Origin: Streptomyces sp. SID8374
Lineage (GTDB): Bacteria > Actinomycetota > Actinomycetes > Streptomycetales > Streptomycetaceae
Length of the DNA: 64,000 nt
NCBI RefSeq assembly: GCF_009865135.1
Contig: NZ_WWGH01000002.1
Location: forward strand, 1,240,001-1,304,000
Reading direction: 5' to 3'
Under the pieces are notes generated by a model. That model saw nothing but the letters and a program-made list of their open reading frames with translations. It did no database searches and was not told the DNA's origin. A program made the position numbers and the translations under genes. Within the stretch, counting starts at the first letter, position 1; each line of letters opens with the position of its first letter. Positions 7,544-14,125 of this stretch are shown here, in pieces.

Positions 7544-8720
7544 CCCCGGCCCCCGGCCGCTCGTACAGGTAGTGCCGCGTCCCCGCCAGCACATCGCGGA
7601 ACCAGACGTCCACGTCGTCCTGGCCCATGGCCGCCCGGTCGGGGGTCTCCTCCACCTGCGCCCGGCCCATGCGGCGCCCCAGCTCCACCAAGTGGGCGCC
7701 CGCCGCCGTACGTTCGTCCGCGTACCGCTCCAGCGCCGCGCCGACCGTCGGCCCCTCGCGCAGCACCCGCTCCAGGCAGCGCGCGTCCTGCAACGCCTTG
7801 ACCGCACCGCTCGCCGTGTGCGGCCTGCTCACCCCGGCCGCGTCCCCGGCGAGCAGCAGCGGCGCCCGGGCGGCCCGGGGCACCTGGACGTCGGCCACCG
7901 GGTGACAGGCCGTCGTCCGATGCGTCCCCCGGGCGACGATCTCCGCCCACGCGGCCGGGAAGTGCTCCCTCGCCAACTCGCGTACGTACGGCCCCGGATC
8001 GGCGTTCGCATCCGACGAGGCGGGCGGCCTGCCGTAGATGGCGTACGCGAGCAGCCGGTCGCCCGCTCCGGGGATCAGGTAGAAGATCCCGTGCCCGCCC
8101 GGGAACCCCAGCGTCACCCCTGCACCGCGCAGCAGCTCCAGCTCCCGGGGGTGGTCCGCCAGCGCGCTCAGCGGGATCGCCCCGCGCCAGACCAGATAGC
8201 CGGCCGGCTCCGGCGTCAGCCCCGGAGCGAGCAGCTGCCGGGTGCGCGAGGCGTGTCCGTCGTCCCCCACCACGATGTCGTACGGCTCCTCACCGCGCGC
8301 GGTGGTGATCACCGCCCGCCCGTCGGGGGCCGCGCCGACCGAGGTGACGGGCTCGCCCCGCAGATACCGCACCGCCCCGGCGCCCGCGCGCAACGACCGC
8401 CACAGCAGACCCCAGTTGCACGGCGTCACGGGGGAGGAGTGGCGGGCCGGCTCCCGCGTCGAACGCCCGCCCGGCTCCCGGGTCAGCCAGACCCGCGTCG
8501 CCACCGGAGCCGTCTCCATCGCCGCGTCCGGATAGCCGGAGGTGACCAGCTCCCGGTGGAGCGGCGGCGGGATGACGATGCCGAAGCCCCGGTCCTGGAG
8601 CTCGGCGCCGCTCCGCTCGTAGACGGTGACGTCCGCCCCGGCGCGGAAGCCCGCGACGGCGGCCGCACACCCGGCGATGCTGCCGCCGACCACCCCGATA
8701 CGCAACGCTGCTGCTGCCAT
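7533..8720 (-). CDS. FAD-dependent aromatic-ring monooxygenase
   Basis: A 395-residue flavoprotein hydroxylase. It has an N-terminal FAD-binding motif (RIGVVGGSIAGCAAA), a central VVGDDGHASRTR segment of the DG type and a C-terminal LLAGDAAGVSRPHTASGA motif that contacts the flavin ribityl chain. Such class A enzymes hydroxylate phenolic or heteroaromatic rings with NAD(P)H. Placed after the CoA-transferase and thiolase genes, it could feed an aromatic substrate into that pathway, but no ring-cleaving dioxygenase is in the window. The ATG at 8720 follows GGAGAGG. It is separated from the chaplin gene upstream by two hairpins. Confidence 0.85.
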   Translation of the reverse strand: MAAAALRIGVVGGSIAGCAAAVAGFRAGADVTVYERSGAELQDRGFGIVIPPPLHRELVTSGYPDAAMETAPVATRVWLTREPGGRSTREPARHSSPVTPCNWGLLWRSLRAGAGAVRYLRGEPVTSVGAAPDGRAVITTARGEEPYDIVVGDDGHASRTRQLLAPGLTPEPAGYLVWRGAIPLSALADHPRELELLRGAGVTLGFPGGHGIFYLIPGAGDRLLAYAIYGRPPASSDANADPGPYVRELAREHFPAAWAEIVARGTHRTTACHPVADVQVPRAARAPLLLAGDAAGVSRPHTASGAVKALQDARCLERVLREGPTVGAALERYADERTAAGAHLVELGRRMGRAQVEETPDRAAMGQDDVDVWFRDVLAGTRHYLYERPGAGVTA

Positions 8721-8758
8721 GCTCCGGCCCCTCTCCGGCGCCCTTGGTTCTCGAAGCC

Positions 8759-8822
8759 GCACGCCCCGCTTCCGGGCGTGCGAAAGGTCCGGCCGGACAG
8801 TCCCCGCTGTCCGGCCGGACCT
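8759..8822 (-). terminator. Double hairpin terminator after the long chaplin
   Basis: The arms 8785-8800 and 8807-8822 pair perfectly over 16 bp around a 6-nt loop. A second perfect 8-bp hairpin (GCACGCCC/GGGCGTGC, 8759-8766 with 8774-8781) follows in the direction of chaplin transcription. The pair would stop read-through into the monooxygenase gene. Confidence 0.85.
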
Positions 8823-8844
8823 CGTCTGCGCTGCGGGTGGGGTG

Positions 8845-9759
8845 TCAGTCCCGCGCGTTACGGGTGCGGCGCATCAGCATCGTCCCGCCGAGCAGCAGCG
8901 CGGCGCTCGCGCCGCCCGCCAGGCCGAGACCGGCCGCACCGGTGTCGGCCAGGCCCGGGGTCTCCGAGCCGGGGGTGTGCGTACCCGGGGTGTTCGGACC
9001 GGGGTTGTCCGATCCGGGGGTGTCGGTGGGCGGCTGCTCGGCCGGGGGCTCGTCGACCGGCGGCTGGTCGACGGGGGGCTCCTGGGTCGGGGGCTCCTCG
9101 ACCGGGGGCTCCTGCGTGGGCGGCTCGTCGACCGGCGGCTCCTGGGTCGGAGGCTCCTCGACCGGCGGCTCCTCGGTGGGCGGCTCCTCGACCGGGGGCT
9201 CTTCGGTGGGCGGCTCCTCCGTCGGGGGCTCCTCCGTGGGCGGCTCCTCGGTGGGGGGCTCCTCGACCGGCGGCTCGGTCGGCGGGTAGTCGTCCTTCGG
9301 GCCGCTCACGTTCGCGCACTTGTTGCCGAAGACCGGGTTGAGCGCACCGACCACGTTCACGGTGTTGCCGCACACGTTCAACGGGACGTGGACCGGGGCC
9401 TGGACGAGGTTGCCCGAGAGCACCCCGGGGGAGCCGACCGCCGCGCCCTCGGCACTGGAACCGCCCGTGCGGTTGCCGCCCTGACCGTTTCCGTAACCGT
9501 CGTCGTGGCCGCTGGAGCTCACGTTGGCGCAGGAGTTGCCGAACGCGGGGTTCAACAGGGCGATCACATTGACGGTGTTGCCGCACGCGTTGACCGGGAC
9601 GTGCACCGGCACCTGCACGGCATTGCCCGAACCGACGCCCGGCGAACCGACGGCGGCGCCCTCGGCCGAGGAGTCGGCGTGCGCGGCGCCGCCGGCCGCG
9701 GCCAGGAGGCCCGACGCGGCCGCCATGACGATCATGCTTTTGTTCAAGGCCTGTCGCAT
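8845..9759 (-). CDS. Long chaplin with sortase sorting signal
   Basis: A 304-residue secreted coat protein. A signal peptide (about residues 1-28, ending AAHA) is followed by two chaplin domains. Each has the pattern SPGV-SGN-VQ-PVHVP-N-CGNTVNV-NP-FGN-CAN with two cysteines. A Pro/Glu/Thr/Val repeat spacer of roughly 75 residues follows, then the LADTG sortase signal, a hydrophobic segment and an RRTRNARD tail. Long chaplins are anchored to the cell wall by sortase and carry the amyloid film of short chaplins on aerial hyphae. The ATG at 9759 follows AAGGAAGGG; the upstream in-frame extension is not used. Confidence 0.93.
   Translation of the reverse strand: MRQALNKSMIVMAAASGLLAAAGGAAHADSSAEGAAVGSPGVGSGNAVQVPVHVPVNACGNTVNVIALLNPAFGNSCANVSSSGHDDGYGNGQGGNRTGGSSAEGAAVGSPGVLSGNLVQAPVHVPLNVCGNTVNVVGALNPVFGNKCANVSGPKDDYPPTEPPVEEPPTEEPPTEEPPTEEPPTEEPPVEEPPTEEPPVEEPPTQEPPVDEPPTQEPPVEEPPTQEPPVDQPPVDEPPAEQPPTDTPGSDNPGPNTPGTHTPGSETPGLADTGAAGLGLAGGASAALLLGGTMLMRRTRNARD
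9040..9286 (-). repeat. Pro-Glu repeat region of the long chaplin
   Basis: Inside the long chaplin gene a 15-bp unit encoding PPTEE or PPVEE, later PPTQE and PPVDE, is repeated many times in tandem. It forms an extended wall-spanning stalk between the chaplin domains and the sortase signal. Repeats of this sort are prone to length change. Confidence 0.8.
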
Positions 9760-10359
9760 TACTTGCCCTTCCTTAGGACATTCGCGAGAGATTCGCGTGG
9801 GTGCTTCGCGCGCGGAGCCGTCGGTCGGTGCCGCTGCTGTGGCGGCCCTCCCGGATCCCCACGGGAAGCCATGGTGAAAGTCGTTACACATGCGCGCTGG
9901 ACGACTGCCATAACGATCGAAGGACGTGCGGGAAACTCCGGGCGGCGTGCGAATTGTGTAATCACCCGAACGGATGGATCGAGTAAACCTCGCCTTTACC
10001 TCGCCTCCGTTGAAGGGAAACGATTCATCCCCAACTTTGCCTTCGGTGGCCGGTGTTGACCTTCGCGGGGGCACCGTGGCGGAAGTTGCGGGAAGAGGGG
10101 CGGTCCGGGGCTCGGCGACCCGATCGGGCGAACGTGCCGTACGGTCCGTCCGCAATTCCTTCACGAACAGATGGTCGTGCGAACAGAGGCGGTGTTATAG
10201 GTACGCGGTTACCGGTGCGCACAGGCGCGGACCGGGTGCACTCCCGCGCTCTGCGCCCCCCTGAGCCCGGCATTCGGGTGAACACGCGGAACCAAACACC
10301 TGGTGCCGAGTTGATCAGGGCGCTCCGCTACGGGGCGACCAGTGCGAGAAGGGTTAATC
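9760..10359. promoter_or_regulatory. Divergent control region between long chaplin and first rodlin
   Basis: About 600 bp without a gene separates the two divergent coat genes. The long chaplin leader side has three TTCGCG copies between 9780 and 9820. The rodlin side carries an ECF-type promoter. Short in-frame readings here lack ribosome binding sites and family features. The size of the gap fits a developmental control region with several promoters or regulator sites. Confidence 0.5.
10286..10316 (+). promoter_or_regulatory. ECF-type promoter of the first rodlin
   Basis: GCGGAAC (10286-10292) and GTTGATC (10310-10316) are separated by 17 nt. The third rodlin has the same pair, GCGCAAC and GTTGATC, with an 18-nt spacer. 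An AAC -35 with a GTTGA -10 is ECF sigma style. Chaplins and rodlins are known targets of the ECF factor BldN in Streptomyces, which makes it the likely reader. Confidence 0.5.
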
Positions 10360-10761
10360 GTGATCAAGAAGGTTCTGGCTACGGGCGCTGTCGCCGCCTC
10401 CATCCTCGGGCTCGGCTCGACGCAGGCCATGGCGATCGCCAACGACGGCGGCACCACGACGGTCAACGGCAACGGCGCTTCGCAGTCGTACGGGAACTCC
10501 GAGACCCACGGCGACTGGAGCCCGCAGTTCGCGCTGATCCAGGGCTCGCTCAACAAGCCCTGCATCGCCCTGCCGGCCAAGGCCAACCTCGGTTCGCTCG
10601 TCGGCCTCGTGCCGGTCACGGTCCAGGACATCAACGTCCTGTCCTCGCCGCAGAACCAGCAGTGCACCGAGAACTCCACCCAGGCCAAGGGTGACGAGGC
10701 GCTGTCGCACATCCTGGAGGACATCCCGATCCTCTCCGGCAACGGCGTCGGCAACCGCTGA
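10360..10761 (+). CDS. Rodlin, first copy
   Basis: A 133-residue secreted protein of the rodlin family, which arranges chaplin fibrils into paired rodlets on aerial hyphae and spores. A signal peptide ending in AMA is followed by NDGGTTTVNGNGASQSYGN, GDWSPQFALIQGSLNKPC, the VTVQDINVLSSPQNQQC block and a short C-terminal tail. The two cysteines are conserved in all three copies here. GTG 10360 is preferred because GAGAAGGG stands 7 nt before it; the GTG at 10342 in frame would include that site in the coding region. The mature part is almost identical in DNA to the second rodlin. Confidence 0.92.
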   Translation: MIKKVLATGAVAASILGLGSTQAMAIANDGGTTTVNGNGASQSYGNSETHGDWSPQFALIQGSLNKPCIALPAKANLGSLVGLVPVTVQDINVLSSPQNQQCTENSTQAKGDEALSHILEDIPILSGNGVGNR

Positions 10762-10779
10762 TCCGCAGCCTCACTACTC

Positions 10780-10822
10780 GGGCCCGGGCCCTCGGCGTTC
10801 CTCCACCGAGCGGCCCGGGCCC
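10780..10822 (+). terminator. Terminator of the first rodlin
   Basis: GGGCCCGGGCC (10780-10790) pairs with GGCCCGGGCCC (10812-10822). A further 5-bp stem, CTCGG with CCGAG, lies inside after a one-base bulge. This is a strong GC hairpin directly behind the stop codon. Confidence 0.8.
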
Positions 10823-11010
10823 GTCGCTCTCCCCGAAATGCGGCATCGTTTCTCCAGCTGTTTCCCGCCGTGTTTCCCGCCGCACACCCCACGGGCGTTG
10901 CGGCATTCGGGCGGATATCCGGGAATCTTCCCGTCGAACAGTTTCGATCCCGGGCGTTCATCGTTACGTAGGACAGCGCCGGAGTCGCGAGCGATCAGTA
11001 CCTGGCTCGG

Positions 11011-11033
11011 GCGGTCACGACAGTCGTGACCGC
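11011..11033. promoter_or_regulatory. Perfect 23-bp palindrome in the short chaplin leader
   Basis: GCGGTCACGAC and GTCGTGACCGC flank a single central A, giving 11 perfect base pairs. It lies 30 nt before the chaplin ATG and 12 nt after a GATCAG that resembles the rodlin -10 region. It could be a dimeric repressor site or an mRNA hairpin in the leader. No similar palindrome precedes the rodlins. Confidence 0.6.
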
Positions 11034-11063
11034 ACATGGCTCCGCCGAGGAAAGGGATAAAAA

Positions 11064-11297
11064 GTGAAGTACACCAAGGTTGCCGCAGTCGCCGCCGGAA
11101 CGCTCATGGCGATGGGTGCCGCTGCGCCGGCCATGGCCGACTCGGGCGCCGAGGCCATCGCCGCGGGCTCCCCGGGCGTGCTGTCCGGCAACATCGTGCA
11201 GGTGCCGGTGCACATCCCGGTCAACGTCTGCGGTAACACCGTCAACGTGATCGGCCTGCTGAACCCGGCCTTCGGTAACACCTGCGTCAACGCGTGA
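11064..11297 (+). CDS. Short chaplin
   Basis: A 77-residue secreted protein. After a 25-residue signal peptide ending AMA there is one chaplin domain (SPGVLSGNIVQVPVHIPVN, CGNTVNVIGLLNPAFGN) with the two cysteines usual in short chaplins. These amphipathic peptides assemble into amyloid fibrils that lower surface tension and coat aerial hyphae. The ATG follows GAGGAAAGG. It lies between two rodlin genes and ends in its own hairpin, so it is probably a separate transcript. Confidence 0.95.
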   Translation: MKYTKVAAVAAGTLMAMGAAAPAMADSGAEAIAAGSPGVLSGNIVQVPVHIPVNVCGNTVNVIGLLNPAFGNTCVNA

Positions 11298-11334
11298 GCA
11301 TCTGACCGGCCGGGCCCCGCGCCCGGAACCGGTC

Positions 11335-11365
11335 GGCCCCGGGACGGCATCGGCCGCCCGGGGCC
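11335..11365 (+). terminator. Terminator of the short chaplin
   Basis: GGCCCCGGG (11335-11343) pairs perfectly with CCCGGGGCC (11357-11365), and TTTGCC follows. It lies 38 nt after the chaplin stop. Confidence 0.75.
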
Positions 11366-11546
11366 TTTGCCATGTCCGGCGCAATTTCCCATCCCCTCCG
11401 CCGGAGAAAGTCGCACGAGCGCAGTTTCCCGTACGCGCGCTGATCGTTATCCCGGGGGAAAGCGGCAGAAGTCACAGGTAAAGAAAGCTTGTGTGCGGCA
11501 CGGAGACGTGACCGAAGCAGACGCCGCGCAGAAGGGAACCAGAAAA

Positions 11547-11837
11547 GTGAAGTACGCGAAGACCGCCGCACTCGTCGTCGGTTCCGTGGCTGCCCTGGGA
11601 ACGGCCGCTCCCGCCTTCGCCGTCACTACGCCCACGGCCCCCAGCTTCAGCCTCGACGGCGGCCTCAACCAGGTGATGGCCAGTGCCCCGCAGGTCGTGA
11701 ACCCGGTGGTGGGCACGGTCGTCGAGACCGCCGCGACGGTCGCCGAGGACGACACGGTCGGCAAGCTGGCGGGCGAGGCCACCGAGGTGGCAGAGAGTGC
11801 GGCTCCGCTGCTCGGCGGAGTTCCCCTCGGCCGCTGA
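11547..11837 (+). CDS. Small secreted protein of unknown function in the coat locus
   Basis: A 96-residue protein with a clear signal peptide (VKYAKTAALVVGSVAALG, cleavage after AFA) and a 68-residue mature part. The mature part is rich in Ala, Val and Thr and has no cysteine (SFSLDGGLNQVMASAPQVVN, then VVGTVVETAATVAEDD). I do not recognise the family. The signal peptide starts KY-K like the short chaplin's, and the gene lies between that chaplin and the second rodlin. GTG 11547 is chosen because GAAGGGA precedes it and the signal peptide starts there; upstream in-frame codons look non-coding. It may form one transcript with the rodlin 69 bp downstream. A helper or minor component of the rodlet layer is a guess. 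Confidence 0.75.
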   Translation: MKYAKTAALVVGSVAALGTAAPAFAVTTPTAPSFSLDGGLNQVMASAPQVVNPVVGTVVETAATVAEDDTVGKLAGEATEVAESAAPLLGGVPLGR

Positions 11838-11906
11838 CCGCCGCGGGACAGCCGTTCCCCCTGGTTCCTTCACCGATCCGCATCATTTTCCAGAAGGGCT
11901 CTTTAC

Positions 11907-12317
11907 ATGCTCAAGAAGATCATGGCCTCGGCAGCGGTTGCCGTCTCCGTCGTCGGCGTCTCCGCCGCGGCCGCCCCGTCCGCCATGGCCGTCGCCAACG
12001 ACGGCGGCACCACGACGGTCAACGGCAACGGCGCCTCGCAGGCGTACGGGAACTCCGAGACCCACGGCGACTGGAGCCCGCAGTTCGCGCTGATCCAGGG
12101 CTCGCTGAACAAGCCCTGCATCGCCCTGCCGGCCAAGGCCAACCTCGGTTCGCTCGTCGGCCTCGTGCCGATCTCGGTCCAGGACATCAACGTCCTGTCC
12201 TCGCCGCAGAACCAGCAGTGCACCGAGAACTCCACCCAGGCCAAGGGTGACGAGGCCCTGTCGCACCTGCTGAACGACATCCCGATCCTCTCGGGCAACG
12301 GCACCGGCAACAACTGA
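11907..12317 (+). CDS. Rodlin, second copy
   Basis: A 136-residue rodlin with a signal peptide (MLKKIMASAAVAVSVVGVSA, ending AMA). Its mature part differs from the first rodlin at only a handful of positions (for example VPIS for VPVT and HLLND for HILED). DNA identity across the mature part is very high, including third codon positions, while the signal peptide regions differ. AGAAGGG precedes the ATG. No ECF-type promoter like those of the other rodlins is visible in the 69-bp gap, so it may be read through from the small secreted gene. Confidence 0.92.
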   Translation: MLKKIMASAAVAVSVVGVSAAAAPSAMAVANDGGTTTVNGNGASQAYGNSETHGDWSPQFALIQGSLNKPCIALPAKANLGSLVGLVPISVQDINVLSSPQNQQCTENSTQAKGDEALSHLLNDIPILSGNGTGNN

Positions 12318-12354
12318 GACCGGGTAGCCCCGGTCCGCACCGCGTGACCGCGTG

Positions 12355-12408
12355 GGGCCGGTCCATCCGTACGGCGACCGTTCTTCGCCGGACCGGACGG
12401 ACCGGCCC
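12355..12408 (+). terminator. Terminator of the second rodlin
   Basis: GGGCCGGTCC (12355-12364) pairs with GGACCGGCCC (12399-12408). A nested CGGCGA/TCGCCG stem sits in the loop, and CTTCG follows. Confidence 0.7.
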
Positions 12409-12504
12409 TTCGTCATGTGGGGGCGCCTCCGGCCGGGGCATCCGGTTGGGCCGGATGCCGTAGCCCCGGCTGACGATCCGGGCCCGGCCGGGTAGGGCAT
12501 CTCC

Positions 12505-12711
12505 ATGGATCCGTACGACAGTCAGACCCCGCAGAGCAGAGAGCCGTGGCCCGCACCGGGCGGCACACCGATCTACGACCGGCTCGTCGCCGAGTGGCGG
12601 GCGGCCGGGCACGGCCACCCGACGGCCGAACCGCACCAGGAGCCCGCCCCGCGTCGCAGCGGCGGATTCGTACCGGCGGCACGCACCTCGGACGAGGCTC
12701 CCGGCGGCTGA
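12505..12711 (+). CDS. Small hypothetical protein between rodlins
   Basis: A 68-residue hydrophilic protein without signal peptide or membrane segment. The central motif TPIYDRLVAEWRAAG is the only recognisable element; similar PIYD-LVAE cores occur in other small streptomycete proteins, to my recollection. The remainder is rich in Pro, Gly and Arg and probably disordered. A GGTAGGG stands 8 nt before the ATG. It has its own start signals between two rodlin genes, but its link to coat assembly is unproven. Confidence 0.6.
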   Translation: MDPYDSQTPQSREPWPAPGGTPIYDRLVAEWRAAGHGHPTAEPHQEPAPRRSGGFVPAARTSDEAPGG

Positions 12712-12774
12712 AGCCCGGGGGAACTGGGCAGTGGCGTCGACCTTGCGCCGGATCGAACCCATTTGAGTGGTACT

Positions 12775-12806
12775 GCGCAACCGATCGGGACCCTCGGCAG
12801 TTGATC
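12775..12806 (+). promoter_or_regulatory. ECF-type promoter of the third rodlin
   Basis: GCGCAAC (12775-12781) and GTTGATC (12800-12806) are separated by 18 nt and match the promoter pair of the first rodlin. The likely sigma factor is BldN, by analogy with known rodlin control. Confidence 0.5.
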
Positions 12807-12845
12807 AGTACGTTCCACAACGGGACGCTCCGAAAGGTGAAGTTG

Positions 12846-13253
12846 ATGAAGAAGATGATGGCCGGCGCCGCAGTGGCCGTGTCCCTGCTCGGTCTGTCCG
12901 CAGTCGCGGCTCCCACGGCCATGGCGATCGGCAACGACGGTGGCACCACCACCGTCAACGGCAACGGTGCCGAGTCGGAGATCGGCAACGCCGAGACCGA
13001 AGGCAAGTGGAGCCCGCAGAACCAGCTCGTCCAGGGCACCCTGAACAAGCTCTGCGTCGGCCTGCCCGCCAAGGTCAACGTCGGTTCGCTCGTCGGCCTC
13101 GTGCCGGTCACGGTCCAGGACATCAACGTCCTGTCCAACCCGCAGAACCAGCAGTGCACCGACAACTCCACCCAGGCCAAGGGCGACGAGCCGCTGTCGC
13201 ACATCCTGGACGACATCCCGGTCCTCTCGGGCAACGGCGTCGGCAACAACTGA
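12846..13253 (+). CDS. Rodlin, third copy
   Basis: A 135-residue rodlin, more diverged than the other two. The mature part keeps NDGGTTTVNGNG, SLVGLVPVTVQDINVLSNPQ and NQQC, but has AESEIGNAETEGKWSPQNQL in place of the GDWSPQFAL block and LCVGLPAKVNV for PCIALPAKANL. The signal peptide ends in AMA. The ATG follows GAAAGG. An ECF-type promoter lies 40 nt upstream and two large hairpins follow the gene, so it is a single-gene transcript. Confidence 0.92.
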   Translation: MKKMMAGAAVAVSLLGLSAVAAPTAMAIGNDGGTTTVNGNGAESEIGNAETEGKWSPQNQLVQGTLNKLCVGLPAKVNVGSLVGLVPVTVQDINVLSNPQNQQCTDNSTQAKGDEPLSHILDDIPVLSGNGVGNN

Positions 13254-13278
13254 CGCGCCACAGCCTGACGTTTCGCGT

Positions 13279-13314
13279 GCGGGCGGTCCGGGGGTCACTC
13301 CCCGGGCCGCCCGC
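13279..13314 (+). terminator. Terminator of the third rodlin
   Basis: The arms 13279-13293 and 13300-13314 pair over 15 positions with one G-T pair, around a 6-nt loop. It begins 25 nt after the rodlin stop. Confidence 0.8.
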
Positions 13315-13354
13315 CCTCGTTGTCCCGGCACCGCGCCCGCGCACCACCGGGGAA

Positions 13355-13400
13355 CGCGGCGATGCCCACCACTCCACGGGGGGTGGTGGGCATCGCCGTG
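13355..13400. terminator. Large bidirectional hairpin between rodlin and DUF5949 gene
   Basis: CGATGCCCACCAC (13360-13372) pairs perfectly with GTGGTGGGCATCG (13383-13395), and outer pairs extend the stem to about 18 bp. It lies between convergent genes, so it can serve both, and is a second barrier after the rodlin terminator. Confidence 0.8.
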
Positions 13401-13427
13401 TCCCGGTGACCGGGGGAGGGGGGAGCG

Positions 13428-13928
13428 TCAGCCGAGCGAGCGGACCGGGAGCAGGCAGTGGGCGGCGGTACGGACGACCTCCTCGTTCGTCGCGAAGGCC
13501 CGCAGCTGGTCCTCGGTGACCGGCTGCCCCGGAACGGCCTCCGGCCACGGGGTGGTGGCGAACATGCCGTACACCTGGCCCTGCCCCAGCGCGGCCGCGA
13601 GCCATTCGTCGGGGGCCGGGTACTGCGCCTTGAGGTGAGGCATCGTCAGGACGGCCTGGCCCGCCTGGACGAGGAGCTTCGCCTGGATGCCGGGGGCCTC
13701 CGCCGCGTCCTGGATCGGGCCGCCGACCTGGAGGCCCGCCCGCTCCAGCGCGACGCGCAGCGCCTCCCGGCCGACCACCGGACCGTCCTGCCCGTCCCCC
13801 AGCGAGTAGGCGAGGAGGTAGGCGGTGTCCTGGTCGGCGTCGGGCTGCCGGCTGCTCCAGCCGATCAGGATCTGGGTGCCCAACTGGGCCGGTGTGAACG
13901 TGCCGGTGGAGGTCTGAGGTGTGGTCAT
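13428..13928 (-). CDS. DUF5949-like protein
   Basis: A 166-residue cytoplasmic protein, about half hydrophobic, with no signal peptide. The opening FTPAQLGTQILIGWS and the YLLAYSLGDG segment resemble the streptomycete family DUF5949; this is from memory, not a search. The function is unknown. The ATG at 13928 has no Shine-Dalgarno sequence but a TAGGGT -10 box stands 7 nt upstream, so a leaderless message is likely. It converges on the third rodlin. Confidence 0.65.
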   Translation of the reverse strand: MTTPQTSTGTFTPAQLGTQILIGWSSRQPDADQDTAYLLAYSLGDGQDGPVVGREALRVALERAGLQVGGPIQDAAEAPGIQAKLLVQAGQAVLTMPHLKAQYPAPDEWLAAALGQGQVYGMFATTPWPEAVPGQPVTEDQLRAFATNEEVVRTAAHCLLPVRSLG

Positions 13929-13935
13929 GACCGGC

Positions 13936-13941
13936 ACCCTA
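13936..13941 (-). promoter_or_regulatory. -10 box TAGGGT, probable leaderless promoter of the DUF5949 gene
   Basis: Read on the minus strand, TAGGGT ends 7 nt before the ATG at 13928. There is no ribosome binding site between them. Confidence 0.42.
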
Positions 13942-14036
13942 ACGGCCCCGGACCGGTCGGTATGCATGCGTATCACCCGATCGTGGGAGATCGGGGAGAT
14001 CGCGGGGTAACTCCGGCGCGGGCGCCGGAAAACCTG

Positions 14037-14067
14037 TTGACGCCGCCGGGAGCGGCGCGGCTAAGCT
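14037..14067 (+). promoter_or_regulatory. Housekeeping-type promoter before the small peptide and rsgA
   Basis: TTGACG (14037-14042) and TAAGCT (14062-14067) are separated by 19 nt. Both match the main streptomycete sigma factor pattern (TTGAC and TANNNT), although the spacer is slightly long. It would start a transcript about 50 nt before the small peptide gene. Confidence 0.55.
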
Positions 14068-14125
14068 CGGCGGCGTAAGAGAGCAGGGAATGCGGGACCC
14101 GAGGAATCAGGAGGTGAGGACATTG

